The translations under genes were made by a program, and so were the position numbers. From NCBI GenBank assembly GCA_004524535.1, contig SDNY01000016.1:1-43857 (forward strand): 43,857 nucleotides of DNA. The letters run 5' to 3'. Below, one piece after another: positions 18,501-26,817 of the stretch; the first letter of the stretch is position 1, and the number at the start of each line of letters is the position of its first letter. Under the pieces are notes generated by a model that saw nothing but the letters and a program-made list of their open reading frames with translations, was not told the DNA's origin and ran no database searches. The DNA is from Promethearchaeota archaeon. GTDB lineage: Archaea > Asgardarchaeota > Lokiarchaeia > Sigyniarchaeales > SOKP01.

Positions 18501-19554
18501 AGATGCTCATGATGCGGGAATTGAATTATCCAATGTAACCAATGGCACAATTATTAATAATAATTGTTCTAACAATAACCAAAATGGAATATTACTTTAT
18601 AATAAATGCTCTAACAACACCATATCAGAAAATACATGTAGTGATAATGGAGTTAATGGAATAAAATTAGAAATTTTTTGCGAAAATAATACTCTATTTA
18701 AGAATTCTATTAGTAAAAATGAAATTGGAATTTACTTAAACCAATGTTATTACACAGACATGTCTCAAAATACAATAGAAAATAATGATATAGGGATTGG
18801 AGTTGATTATAATAGCGATTTTAATAATATAACAAATAATATCATAAATTACAATACTGATTATGGAATTGTAATTTTACAATATTTATGCGAACACAAT
18901 TTATTATATAATAATAGTTTCATTGGAAATAAAGTCCATGCCAAAAATGATGGATATAACAATGATTGGGATAATGGAATTATTGGAAATTATTGGGATG
19001 ATTATATAGGAAAAGATCCCGATGATGATGGAATTGGAAATACGCCATATTCAAGTATTACTGGTATAATAGGAGGTCAAGATAATTATCCTATTTGGTG
19101 GGATGATCCAGCTCTTTATATTGTCGATCCGAAAGGGGGCAAGAAATTTGGAGAAAACTCTCCAACTTTTGACATTAGAGTTGACGAAGGAAGAGGCTAT
19201 TATTTTTGGTATGAATTTATAGGTACTGGAATAAACTCATCCGTGACTCAATTATCTGGAGATCTTACTTTAAATATATCAGGAACTATAGACCAAAATC
19301 TTTGGAACAGACTATCCAATGGTCCAATAACTATTAGATTTTATGTAAACGATAGCCAGGGATTTATTGGTCATATAGATGTTGATATTACAAAAAATGT
19401 CCTTGTTGATGTTGATGATGATGATGATTGGAAGACCAAAGAAGGAATACCATTATGGTTACAAGCGATATTTATAGTTATGATTAGTGTATGTATAGGG
19501 TTTATAATAATAATATTCTATAATGAATATAAGAAGAGAAAAAAAACTCTTTAA
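15556..19554 (+). CDS. Giant cell-surface beta-helix protein with four NosD/PbH1-type modules and C-terminal membrane anchor
   Basis: A 1332-residue exported protein. Residues 7-27 form a signal sequence (IFSLLLLMTILLMVLSQ). The body holds four modules of about 220-330 residues. Each opens with a lead such as NWTWASGRFWCSGSG plus DPYVIK, continues with an IEN/IED-C-T-x-YN strand, and then right-handed beta-helix turns rich in NNTI and GIYL. Each closes with an acidic cap, DxDDDGIGDxPY then PIWNDG. The modules start near residues 68, 409, 639 and 915. A beta-sandwich-like domain (about 1188-1290), an acidic DVDDDDDW spacer and a transmembrane helix (WLQAIFIVMISVCIGFIIIIFY) with a KKRKK cytoplasmic tail follow. 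Such proteins often bind or modify carbohydrates; no catalytic residues are identifiable. N-x-S/T sequons are abundant, so it is a plausible acceptor of the glycans made here. Confidence 0.88.
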   Translation: MKNKELKSRIFSLLLLMTILLMVLSQNNTFFYKNNDDKIKEKSHYNNINKIKSSTVHNATYIYNNNFSALPSCTGSGTYKDPYVIKNLEIDGEDSHSCIVIEDSDAFFRIENCTLYNIGSLSSESVGIKLINTSNGILINNSCSSNWDGNYGIYLHNGCKNNTITNNTIISTQNGIYLNDICYNNTITSNTITDAQNGIYLYKGCHNNTITQNIVSKSTFSGIHLNEACNDNRFSGNLLNNNDLMGMTISSSSGNNITNSNEFNDNKIGLYLLTSTNNIFSEDNDFSYNSMYGIYLSASSMNTFKGNTITDNNDIGLYVFQAVGGSNNNYFYENFFRSNAIHAVDEGDGNNWNSSTIGNFWDNYTDMGSGAVDFDDDGIGDIPYNFTGGIDNFPIWNDGIEEGFIEINELASGYNAHNWTWASGRFWCSGSGLASDPYVIKPNMLWNGVINGAGTYTCISILNSTKYFRIEDCTFYNSNQSGAGIKLYNTTNGEIINNNCSSNQGHGIFLNNSSQNRIIGNTIINNLNAGIYLMYNCDFNNISSNNLTGNGEYGIHIVNITCNNNIFYNNTFQGNALFNSLDNGTNTKWFFGELGNNWDDYPGADADDDGIGDTPYTKGGVFDKYPIFKDGLDGMPLYIDALANGVGAQNWTWASKRLYISGSGTLEDPYVIKDIIINGKNSTSCIVINNSEAYFKIENCILYNSSFGVPPNFEAGIKLVNTSNGLIINNNCSFNTQRGIYLYSNCENNTVSGNVLNDNTYGIYLSNCDNNTLAGNDLYNNSYGFYLNNCNNNTILGNYIANNSNDGIYFYTSEENNFTDNILRDNANRGIFLDGNDGGSNNNLFYKNNFTGNLIHAIDELSSNYWNNSDIGNFWSNYSDFDANDDGIGDNPHIFNGGRDWLPIWNDGYNGSKIHIDGSGINAPNWEWVVSRIWCSGSGSHSDPYIIKNLEINGENDSSCILIEKSTAFFRIEDCTIYNSGSDAHDAGIELSNVTNGTIINNNCSNNNQNGILLYNKCSNNTISENTCSDNGVNGIKLEIFCENNTLFKNSISKNEIGIYLNQCYYTDMSQNTIENNDIGIGVDYNSDFNNITNNIINYNTDYGIVILQYLCEHNLLYNNSFIGNKVHAKNDGYNNDWDNGIIGNYWDDYIGKDPDDDGIGNTPYSSITGIIGGQDNYPIWWDDPALYIVDPKGGKKFGENSPTFDIRVDEGRGYYFWYEFIGTGINSSVTQLSGDLTLNISGTIDQNLWNRLSNGPITIRFYVNDSQGFIGHIDVDITKNVLVDVDDDDDWKTKEGIPLWLQAIFIVMISVCIGFIIIIFYNEYKKRKKTL
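15756..19110 (+). repeat. Four tandem protein-level modules in the beta-helix protein
   Basis: Four diverged modules (about 15756-16750, 16780-17450, 17470-18275, 18300-19105) share the lead (N-W-x-W, CSGSG, DPY-V/I-IK), the sequence SCI-x-I and the closing GIGD-x-PY...P-I-W-x-D-G. They are diverged at DNA level, so the duplication is old. Module 2 is the shortest. Confidence 0.8.
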
Positions 19555-19579
19555 AAAGATATTCAATAATTTTTAAATA

Positions 19580-19759
19580 GTGGAAAACATCATAGCTTTT
19601 TTAAAAGAGAAATTAGACAAGAAAAGTTGGACTAAACTTCAAGAACCATTAAAAAAATATCAAAAAGGACAGATTATTTCAAAAGATTTAATAAAAGAAG
19701 TTAGAAGCACCATAGGAAAAAAATTTTTCGATCTTTTTATTAAACTTAAAGAGGAATAA
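19580..19759 (+). CDS. Small hypothetical protein, 59 aa
   Basis: A GTG-started frame of 59 codons lies 25 bases after the stop of the beta-helix protein, with TAA just upstream fixing the start. The product is highly charged and probably all-helical: IIAFLKEKLDKKSWTKLQEP, then YQKGQIISKDLIKEVRSTIG and a FFDLFIKLKEE end. There are no cysteines and no membrane segment. Nothing identifies its function. It may be co-transcribed with the surface protein. The amphipathic pattern and clean ends make it more likely real than chance, but confidence is modest. Confidence 0.4.
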   Translation: MENIIAFLKEKLDKKSWTKLQEPLKKYQKGQIISKDLIKEVRSTIGKKFFDLFIKLKEE

Positions 19760-19861
19760 TAAAACTTAATTTTTTTTTAATTTTAGATTTAATTTGGAAA
19801 AGGAGTTTTTTAACAGAGATTACAGTTGCTATAAGATTTTATTATTTGTTACCAACATTGC

Positions 19862-19945
19862 CTATGATAAAACTCGTTCGCAACATAAATATTCTATATG
19901 ACATATCGCGCAATCGCCTCCGGCAATAATATTATACCTGTTCAC
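19862..19945 (-). other. Locally GC-richer islet with a cysteine-rich 27-codon frame
   Basis: Within very AT-rich spacer, about 19850-19950 is clearly richer in G and C. The minus strand reads GTG to TAG: MNRYNIIAGGDCAICHIEYL followed by CCERVLS, with a CxxC and a CC pair. No Shine-Dalgarno precedes it. It could be a gene remnant, a tiny protein or part of an RNA. I cannot decide. Confidence 0.2.
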
Positions 19946-19967
19946 GTTAAAACTATTTAAAATAACA

Positions 19968-20828
19968 TTAATCACTAAAAATCATTTTAAAATATATCTC
20001 TACATGATTTTTTAATTTCTTTAAGAGTTTGTAGTACTTTTTTGATAATTCATCTTTAAAGTCATGATAAAATTGTTTTTCAAGATATTTGTAAATAATA
20101 ATAAACTCTTGTGACCATTTCTTTAAAAAAGCGATTACAACATAAAAAAACCAAATTATAAACAGAGCAATGAAACTTGTAAAAAATATAATATCTGGAT
20201 CTCCAATACATATAGTTAAGAGATAATCTTCATTATAAAAATAATCTGAAAAAATTTTTTTATCACTTCTTAAAGAATGGTTTGTTATTAATCGAATTTC
20301 AATTTCCTTTCTTAAAGATTGGATTTTAAATTTTATGACACAAGAAATTCTCGATTTATCATTAGTTAATAAGAGATCATTATATACCGTTTTAGAGGGA
20401 TAATAATTATCAGGAATATTACTAAAATTAAAAACAGCATTAAGTTTATCATTAATTAGAATTTCAATTCTCAAGTGTTTTGTAGGATAAAACGTTTTTT
20501 CATTGGAATCAGAAGAATAATTCCAATCCCTATTAGTGTCTGCTTCAATTCGTAAGTTAAACTCTTTATTAACATATTCTTTTGGAACTTTTATTATAGT
20601 TATAACTGAACCTGTAGTTTCGGAGCCATAAATAAGCTCACTATTTTTCTCATTAATAGGTTTTTGAGCATATGTGAAGGAAAAAAAATTAGCCCTTTGT
20701 TGTAAATTTGTAGAAAATGGGTTGAGATTGATGTATATAAATATATCTATGATGGAAATAAAAATTATTGAAAAAATTAAAAAATTAGATCTTCTTAAAT
20801 TCTTTCTTAATGATAAATTGTTTCTAAT
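19968..20828 (-). CDS. Exported membrane protein of unknown function, probable ATT start
   Basis: The frame is conspicuously coding for 286 residues, although its first TTG is only at 20474. The upstream part contains a basic N-terminus (NNLSLRKNLRRS), a hydrophobic signal segment (FLIFSIIFISIIDIFIYI) and a secreted beta-rich domain (SETTGSVITIIKVPKEYV, FNLRIEADTNRDWNY, TKHLRIEILINDKLNAVFNF). The likely start is ATT 20828, placed eight bases after GGAG (GGAGTAAAAAAAATT); no ATG, GTG or TTG exists in this section. A transmembrane helix near the C-terminus (DIIFFTSFIALFIIWFFYVVIAF) precedes a ~50-residue basic cytoplasmic tail. Domain family not recognised. It converges with the small ORF at 19580. 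Confidence 0.6.
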   Translation of the reverse strand: MRNNLSLRKNLRRSNFLIFSIIFISIIDIFIYINLNPFSTNLQQRANFFSFTYAQKPINEKNSELIYGSETTGSVITIIKVPKEYVNKEFNLRIEADTNRDWNYSSDSNEKTFYPTKHLRIEILINDKLNAVFNFSNIPDNYYPSKTVYNDLLLTNDKSRISCVIKFKIQSLRKEIEIRLITNHSLRSDKKIFSDYFYNEDYLLTICIGDPDIIFFTSFIALFIIWFFYVVIAFLKKWSQEFIIIYKYLEKQFYHDFKDELSKKYYKLLKKLKNHVEIYFKMIFSD

Positions 20829-21162
20829 TTTTTTTACTCCGTTATATAATAATTTATATATTATGAAAATTAATCGATAAAATTATTAATAACTGTGTAA
20901 TTTTAAATACTTAAATTTTTTTTTTCAATTTCGAGCAAATAAAATCCCATTAGAAAGACTTATTTTATTTTTTTGTGTTATTTTTACTATAATAACAAAT
21001 AATCTATATTATCGTAGATGCAAACCCTACAGCTGTGGAAAAATATCTTTAATATTTTCGGTTAGAAAAAATTGATATGAATTAATAAATTCTTAAAAAT
21101 TTGTAATAATTGAATAAAAATAGAATTGTTAGATAAAAAATATGAAAGGAGCGAAATAGTTT
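20829..21162. other. Divergent intergenic region, possible small remnant
   Basis: Spacer of about 330 AT-rich bases between divergent genes. Around 21000-21045 a short plus-strand frame reads IIVDANPTAVEKYL and ends in TAA, in locally richer composition; it looks like the tail of a lost gene. AAAGGAG at about 21143 serves the next gene. Confidence 0.3.
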
Positions 21163-24100
21163 TTGATTAAAAATCTTTTCAAAAATAGTCTAATAGCTAC
21201 ATTTATTTTTGTTTTCATACTTATTTATTTGTTATTTTTATATGCACTCTACATTGTTCCAAATAATTTTGCTGATAAAATATCATTTATTATGATATTA
21301 GGATTTACTATTGTCATAGTAGGGGTGTTCTTAGCTGCTTTTCTAAAAACAAATTCTAGAAAAAATAGTGAAGTTTTCCTTAATTTTAATTTTATATCAG
21401 AGGATTTAATTAAAATAATTCTTTTAATTTCTATGATTGCTGCTTTTTTTATTCCTCCTATGAAAAACTCAATGGCTACAGATTGGCGACAGGTTCAAAC
21501 TATAAATTTTATTCGGGCAATTATTTACATTATCGGATCTTTATTCTTACCAGGTGCTTGTTTGTACAATTTCTTGTTCACTAAAAATGAACTTGAAGAT
21601 TTAGTAAAAATAGAGCCTTTTCTCCTAAAATTAACACTTTTTCCAATTTTTTCATTAGTTTTTATAGGAATTAGTGTTATGATATTAGACATAATAGGAT
21701 TAGTTAAAGAAATTTTCCAATTAATTCTACTTTTATTCTTTATCGGGCTTTTTATGATTGATCAAATTATAAAAATCAGAAATAGTGGTATTTATTTATT
21801 TTCTAAAGCTAAAATAAATATTTCAAGAAATTCATTTATTATCCTATTTATCGCAGCCGGTGTTTCAATTATTTCTCTTGGAATTTATATTTCTACAGAA
21901 TATCTTATACAAGGTGATTCTTGGTGGCCATTAGGCCCTTGTAATTATATAGGACGCAAAGATATCGATATAATTGATCTCTACCATGATCAACATTACC
22001 CTCCGTTTGCGGGTTATATCCTTGTTGGTTTAGGATCTTTAACTGGCCTACCATATTTAAATACTAATGCCCTTTTAGCTCCATTTTCTTATGTATCAAT
22101 AACCTCGATGTATATCTTTATGAAATCTATTTTAGATAAATATAATCCAGACTTTTCATATTTATCCACGATTTTAGTTTCGATATATGGAGGTCTGTTT
22201 CTACTTTATCCCATTCAAATTAATAATTGGTTTAATATATCTCATTATAGCTTTCGAAGTATGTTTATTTTTGATTATAAAACAATAACATTCATTCTTT
22301 TTTATATTGCATTGAGTTTTTTCTTTTATTCAATAGGGAGTAATTCAATAGTAGATAAATCCTCCAAAATAAATAAATTATATAAACCTCTTGAATTAAA
22401 ATTAATCATTTTAGCTTCTTTTTTATTGATAATTGGATATCTAATATATATGATTCCATTAATTCCTGCTATTTACATTAGTTTCTTTTATTTTCTTTTC
22501 TCAAAAAAGCAATTAAAAAAAAAAATCTTTTCAACACTCCTCCTTTTTTGGCTAATGATTATTTTATTTTTTATAATTTTTGATTTTGCATTAATGTTTA
22601 TTCTTAGTGATCTTTTTTATAACAAATTTGTAAAATATATTTTCACACCTCCATGGATTTCTCCCACTTTATTCGTTTATACCATCCTATTTAGTCTAGT
22701 ATTCTCTATTTTTCTTTTCTTTTTAATCTACAAAAAATTTTTTTATGAAAAAACTATTAGAATAGAGAAATTAAAGTTAAAACTAACTATTATCTATGCA
22801 ATATTTATCTTGGGATTTACTATCTTTATTTCAATTATTATTTATAATACAATAAAAAATCATGATGATATAAATAAACATTATATCCTTGTAAATCAGT
22901 TATCATTTGAATACATAATTCTGAATATTGGATTAATAGGTATATTGGCTATTTATTTTTTATATTTTTGTTTTAAAAATTATGAAAATAATAAAGAATT
23001 AGTAAATTTTTTAATATCCTGGATTCTTTTTTCATTAATTTTTTCTTCAATATCATTTATTCAAATTCGATTCGATAAGATAAATCCAACTTTTGAAGAT
23101 CTTCTATTTGCTTTTAATTGGTTTGATAAAAATTGGATTTTTGCAATCCCTGCATTTTCTATTTTAACCATTATCGGAGGATTTGAATTTAGAAAGAAAT
23201 TATGGAGTTTAAAAATCTTCAAATTAAATAAATTCAATACTTTATATATAAAGAGTTTAATTTGCACGAATAAATTATTGGCTATTTCATTAATACTAAT
23301 TTTATCTTATTCAAATATTATTATTGGAGGAGTATATAGAGGGAATACGGATGAAAATAGAAGAATGTCAGATGCGGAAGCCCAAGTTGTGGGTTGGGTT
23401 GCTGATAATATTGATCATGATTCTAATATCCTTATTGAAAACCGATTTCAACTATATACTCCTATTAATTACTTGATAAACTCAACAGTTTATTTGATAC
23501 ATAGTGCAAGAAATTTCGATCACATTTTCGATTACCAAATTCCTTATGAATTACAAACTTATAAATTAAAAGAAAATAAAATAGAATATGCGATATTTTA
23601 CGATGATATACACTACGGTTGTAATAAAAAGATGTCAAATTTCATAGATGGGTATTTAATTCCTTTTTTCTTTGACGAAGTCGTATACCATTATAAAGAC
23701 ATTACTATCTATCGAAGAGCACCTAACATTAAAATTAATGGGATATATAAGGCAACTTATAATTTTATTTATGATACTGTTGAGCTTAATGAATGGAATC
23801 TTTATGAAAAGGGAGGTGATGTAAAGGTTATTCTTGAACATAATGGACATAAAAAAGTCGTTCAATTATTTGATAATAATGAAAATAAGTTAGTTAAAAT
23901 GACTAATAGTTTTAATATACAAGAAAGCGGTACTATTGAATTATATTTTGAATCTACTGAAATAGAAGAAGAATTATCAATTAGACTTCAATCTAATTTT
24001 TATATAGGTCCATATATTTGTATTAAATCCTCTGAATTCTTGTATTATAATGGAACTCAATTTGTAACTATTTGTGATGCTCAAAAGGATACATTTTATC

Positions 24101-24351
24101 ATTTAAGGATTGATTTTGAGTGTGGAAATAAAACTTATGAGGGTCTTAATCAAGATGAATTTTTCATATATATCAACGATATAAAATATGGCCCCTTTAA
24201 TTTTTCAGAAGATATTAATACAGTTGACAAATTTGTAATAGCGACAAGTAAGGAATTTAAAAATGGTTCTGTATATTTGGATGCAGTAGGTTATTCCTGG
24301 GATGGAAACTATAATATTGGTGATAATAAACTGGAAATAATGACAGCATGA
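21163..24351 (+). CDS. GT-C-like multi-pass membrane protein with C-terminal LamG/concanavalin-like domain
   Basis: A 1062-residue protein. The first ~720 residues hold more than a dozen hydrophobic helices, with an extracytoplasmic loop carrying QGDSWWPLG then YIGRKDIDIIDLYHDQHYPP, resembling the acidic loop of GT-C glycosyltransferases (PMT/STT3-like). After the last helix comes a soluble domain (MSDAEAQVVGWVADNIDHDS, then ILIENRFQLYTP). A beta-sandwich at about 870-1050 follows (SGTIELYFES, FYHLRIDFECG, FFIYINDIKYGP, YLDAVGYSWDGNY), typical of LamG/concanavalin-type lectins. The role is inferred: sugar transfer from a lipid carrier onto a surface acceptor. TTG 21163 follows AAAGGAG. Its close paralogue lies at 33839-37051 in inverted orientation. 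Confidence 0.7.
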   Translation: MIKNLFKNSLIATFIFVFILIYLLFLYALYIVPNNFADKISFIMILGFTIVIVGVFLAAFLKTNSRKNSEVFLNFNFISEDLIKIILLISMIAAFFIPPMKNSMATDWRQVQTINFIRAIIYIIGSLFLPGACLYNFLFTKNELEDLVKIEPFLLKLTLFPIFSLVFIGISVMILDIIGLVKEIFQLILLLFFIGLFMIDQIIKIRNSGIYLFSKAKINISRNSFIILFIAAGVSIISLGIYISTEYLIQGDSWWPLGPCNYIGRKDIDIIDLYHDQHYPPFAGYILVGLGSLTGLPYLNTNALLAPFSYVSITSMYIFMKSILDKYNPDFSYLSTILVSIYGGLFLLYPIQINNWFNISHYSFRSMFIFDYKTITFILFYIALSFFFYSIGSNSIVDKSSKINKLYKPLELKLIILASFLLIIGYLIYMIPLIPAIYISFFYFLFSKKQLKKKIFSTLLLFWLMIILFFIIFDFALMFILSDLFYNKFVKYIFTPPWISPTLFVYTILFSLVFSIFLFFLIYKKFFYEKTIRIEKLKLKLTIIYAIFILGFTIFISIIIYNTIKNHDDINKHYILVNQLSFEYIILNIGLIGILAIYFLYFCFKNYENNKELVNFLISWILFSLIFSSISFIQIRFDKINPTFEDLLFAFNWFDKNWIFAIPAFSILTIIGGFEFRKKLWSLKIFKLNKFNTLYIKSLICTNKLLAISLILILSYSNIIIGGVYRGNTDENRRMSDAEAQVVGWVADNIDHDSNILIENRFQLYTPINYLINSTVYLIHSARNFDHIFDYQIPYELQTYKLKENKIEYAIFYDDIHYGCNKKMSNFIDGYLIPFFFDEVVYHYKDITIYRRAPNIKINGIYKATYNFIYDTVELNEWNLYEKGGDVKVILEHNGHKKVVQLFDNNENKLVKMTNSFNIQESGTIELYFESTEIEEELSIRLQSNFYIGPYICIKSSEFLYYNGTQFVTICDAQKDTFYHLRIDFECGNKTYEGLNQDEFFIYINDIKYGPFNFSEDINTVDKFVIATSKEFKNGSVYLDAVGYSWDGNYNIGDNKLEIMTA

Positions 24352-24656
24352 AATAGCTTTAATTTTTTATAAATTACTTTTTATTGAAATATTACTAGAT
24401 TAAAACCTTTCTTATGATTAGCACTTTTTTTTAGAATAATTTTCTTTTTCTCCAAGAATATGTAGATATGGATAAACTAATTGATGAGAAAAGTCCATTT
24501 AAAAGTAATAAATATTTGAAATTTTAAATATTATTCAAATCAGAATATCTAAAACGAGATTAATTTAAAATAATTAGAATAGATAAAAAGTAATAAAAAC
24601 TTCGAAGTTATCTTTCTTTTCTAAAGAGTTGTCTAAAATAGAGAATTTTTAAAATT
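24352..24656. other. AT-rich intergenic region between convergent genes
   Basis: Three hundred bases of A/T runs between the stops of two convergent genes. Several T runs (for example near 24427 and 24625 on either strand) could end transcription. The longest frame is about 19 codons. I see no gene. Confidence 0.4.
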
Positions 24657-25361
24657 TTATTTCAAAGCCTTTCTTAATTTCTGATATCCTAATAATTCTG
24701 CATCTTTCTTATATCTTAATTCTATTTTTTCTAACAAAGTATCATCTAATTCACGATAATAATCCATCCAAGAATCATAAAGAGGTTTAAATAATTGATC
24801 TTTACTTTTTTTTTTTTCAGGCAATTTTACTTGAGGAATGTTTAATTTTTGAAAAAATTTTATAAATTCTGCATTTAATTCTTCAAATTTCAAATTGTAA
24901 TTATACCTTGGTCTTTCTTTTTCATCAAATAATATTCTATATTGCGAAATCCAATGTGGATCAGCAAATTTATCTTGACCTTCTTTGCTGCATAGCCAAT
25001 TTACAAAATTTTCGAAACTCATTAAAGGGTATAATCCTTTATATTGGCATATGATACCAATTTTTACTATAATGTTAGCATTAAGTATTTTTTTATTATA
25101 GCAAGAAACAACTCTACTCCAAGGATTTCTAGTTATACAAAATTTTAAATATTTTTCATATTTTTGATTATGATTTAATAGTTCTTTTAAATCATTTTTT
25201 ATAAGGTAGGAATCAAAATCTAATGGAGGATTGTAAATAAATAAATCTAATACTGTTTGTGATGCTGCAAGAGGATTTTCTATATATATGAATTTATACT
25301 TATTTGAAATAATTTTCAAGGCATTTTTTTTTCCAAATTTTGTACTGAATAAATTTTTCAT
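24657..25361 (-). CDS. Sulfotransferase family 2-like protein
   Basis: A 234-residue protein of the carbohydrate-sulfotransferase (Sulfotransfer_2) type. The N-terminal FIYIENPLAASQTVLDLF occupies the place of the 5'-phosphosulfate loop, although its usual K-x-x-x-T-S pattern is degenerate. The FCITRNPWSRVVSCYNKKI segment is a strong match to the 3'-phosphate-binding motif (R-x-P-x-x-R-x-x-S-x-Y). FENFVNWLCSK and the basic C-terminus fit the group. It probably sulfates a surface glycan using PAPS. The weak 5' loop leaves open that activity is lost. About 280 bases without a gene separate it from the deacetylase upstream. Confidence 0.7.
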   Translation of the reverse strand: MKNLFSTKFGKKNALKIISNKYKFIYIENPLAASQTVLDLFIYNPPLDFDSYLIKNDLKELLNHNQKYEKYLKFCITRNPWSRVVSCYNKKILNANIIVKIGIICQYKGLYPLMSFENFVNWLCSKEGQDKFADPHWISQYRILFDEKERPRYNYNLKFEELNAEFIKFFQKLNIPQVKLPEKKKSKDQLFKPLYDSWMDYYRELDDTLLEKIELRYKKDAELLGYQKLRKALK

Positions 25362-25639
25362 TAAGTTAATTCGAGAATATATTATGCTTAAAATTTTATA
25401 TATGATATTAATAATTCTTACATTAGAGATAGGAAAACTAATTTTATAGATTAAATCGTATAAAATTCTCTTAATTATATAATTTAACTCGCTTTTTATT
25501 ATAGTAATTCTCTCCTTACATAAATTTTTTTATGAATATTAGAATTTTATTTTATCCTACTTTTTTATTTCTAATTTATTCTTATTTTAAAAAAACATTA
25601 AAAATTTTAAGTTTACTCTTTTTTATAAACAACTATAAA

Positions 25640-26644
25640 TTATCTTATATAATGCGCTAATTCACTCATATTAAGACTTTTCATGTCATATTTCTCTCTT
25701 AAGTGGACATAATGTTTTATTATTTTTCGAAATAATTTCAGATTCTCACTGATGTTAACACCAAAATTATGAGGATGGGCCCATAAATGATAAATTTCTC
25801 CTCTTTTAGCCGCATAAGTTAAGTCAGAACAAATTCTTTTTACTTTCATAGTTTCTAGGTATTTAATTGGTTTTGTATACCAATATAAAAATCTACTTGC
25901 TGCTATATTTAATAGAATAGAATTACTTATACTTTTTATATTATAAGTATTATGGCCAGTAATATTAATATATGCATCTAGAAATTGAAATATTCTTCTA
26001 AATAAGAAGGAACTCTTTTCCCAGGTTTCTGTATGATATAACCATGATAATGGATTACCTCTATACTGATTAATTCCAAATTCTTTTAAAATATGAAAGT
26101 ATTGTGGATTAATTTGATTTCTAGGAAATGTAATAGATTTTATTAAAATCTTATTTTTTTGCGCTATATTAACTGCTGTTTCTAAATCCAATTTAAAACT
26201 TTCAAGATTCTGACTCTTTTCTAAGCAGTAAAAATGTGAAAATGTGTGAGTTGCTATTTCTTGGTTTGGATACGAATTTATTAATTCAATTAGATTAGGA
26301 GCAAAATGATACAAATCTTTAAACTTATTTGCTTTCATTTTAAAAGCATAATCATAAGGAGAATAATTTTTATTACTATAGTTAGGAAGTTTACTAGGTA
26401 TATTGCTTATTAAGTGTTCCTTAGATTTAAAAAAAAGGAATCCGACAATTGCCCATGTAGAATGAATATCAAATCTTTTAAATAGTTTTAAAATAGAAGG
26501 AATAAATGAATGAACACCAATAAGATTCTTTTTATATTTTTTAAGAGATATTTCATCCCTTACACCCCAATAAAGCTCCATGTCAAACGATATAATAAAA
26601 ATTCCATTTTCCTCATTTTTTAAACGTTTAGAGACCTTTCTCAT
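25640..26644 (-). CDS. Polysaccharide deacetylase-family protein
   Basis: A 334-residue protein of the NodB/CE4-like fold, which removes N- or O-acetyl groups from sugars using a metal. The N-terminal FIISFDMELYWGVRDEISL carries the catalytic and metal acidic residues, and IATHTFSHFYCLE carries the HxxxH metal ligands. FPRNQINPQYFHILKEFGI is the strand seen in glycan-biosynthesis deacetylases, and YHLWAHPHNFG supplies the late histidines. No signal peptide is seen, so it probably acts in the cytoplasm on a lipid-linked or nucleotide sugar. It is divergent from the sulfotransferase at 26818. A truncated paralogue lies at 12060-12392. Confidence 0.85.
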   Translation of the reverse strand: MRKVSKRLKNEENGIFIISFDMELYWGVRDEISLKKYKKNLIGVHSFIPSILKLFKRFDIHSTWAIVGFLFFKSKEHLISNIPSKLPNYSNKNYSPYDYAFKMKANKFKDLYHFAPNLIELINSYPNQEIATHTFSHFYCLEKSQNLESFKLDLETAVNIAQKNKILIKSITFPRNQINPQYFHILKEFGINQYRGNPLSWLYHTETWEKSSFLFRRIFQFLDAYINITGHNTYNIKSISNSILLNIAASRFLYWYTKPIKYLETMKVKRICSDLTYAAKRGEIYHLWAHPHNFGVNISENLKLFRKIIKHYVHLREKYDMKSLNMSELAHYIR

Positions 26645-26817
26645 GAACTCTCCTTATTTAAGTTTTTATTATATTAATAGATTGCAAATCAAATCTTCTA
26701 ATTACGCTAAAACTCTTAAATGTTTATTCTAAGGGAAGTATAAAATAATATAAATTTTTTTTAAATATTTAAATAATATAAAATAGTACTTTATATAAAT
26801 TTTAAAATTACATAATA

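Noticed and set aside
15756-19110. CRISPR-like or tandem DNA repeats suggested by recurrent AATAATAAC motifs
   Set aside because: They encode the N-N-x-I turns of the beta-helix; spacing is irregular and the repetition is at protein level.
15556-19554. NosD-type copper-chaperone function for the beta-helix protein
   Set aside because: Only the generic beta-helix repeat is shared; there is no nitrous-oxide-reductase context and the overall architecture is that of an anchored surface protein.
24600-24660. Bidirectional terminator hairpin between convergent genes
   Set aside because: Only A/T runs, no stem of useful length.
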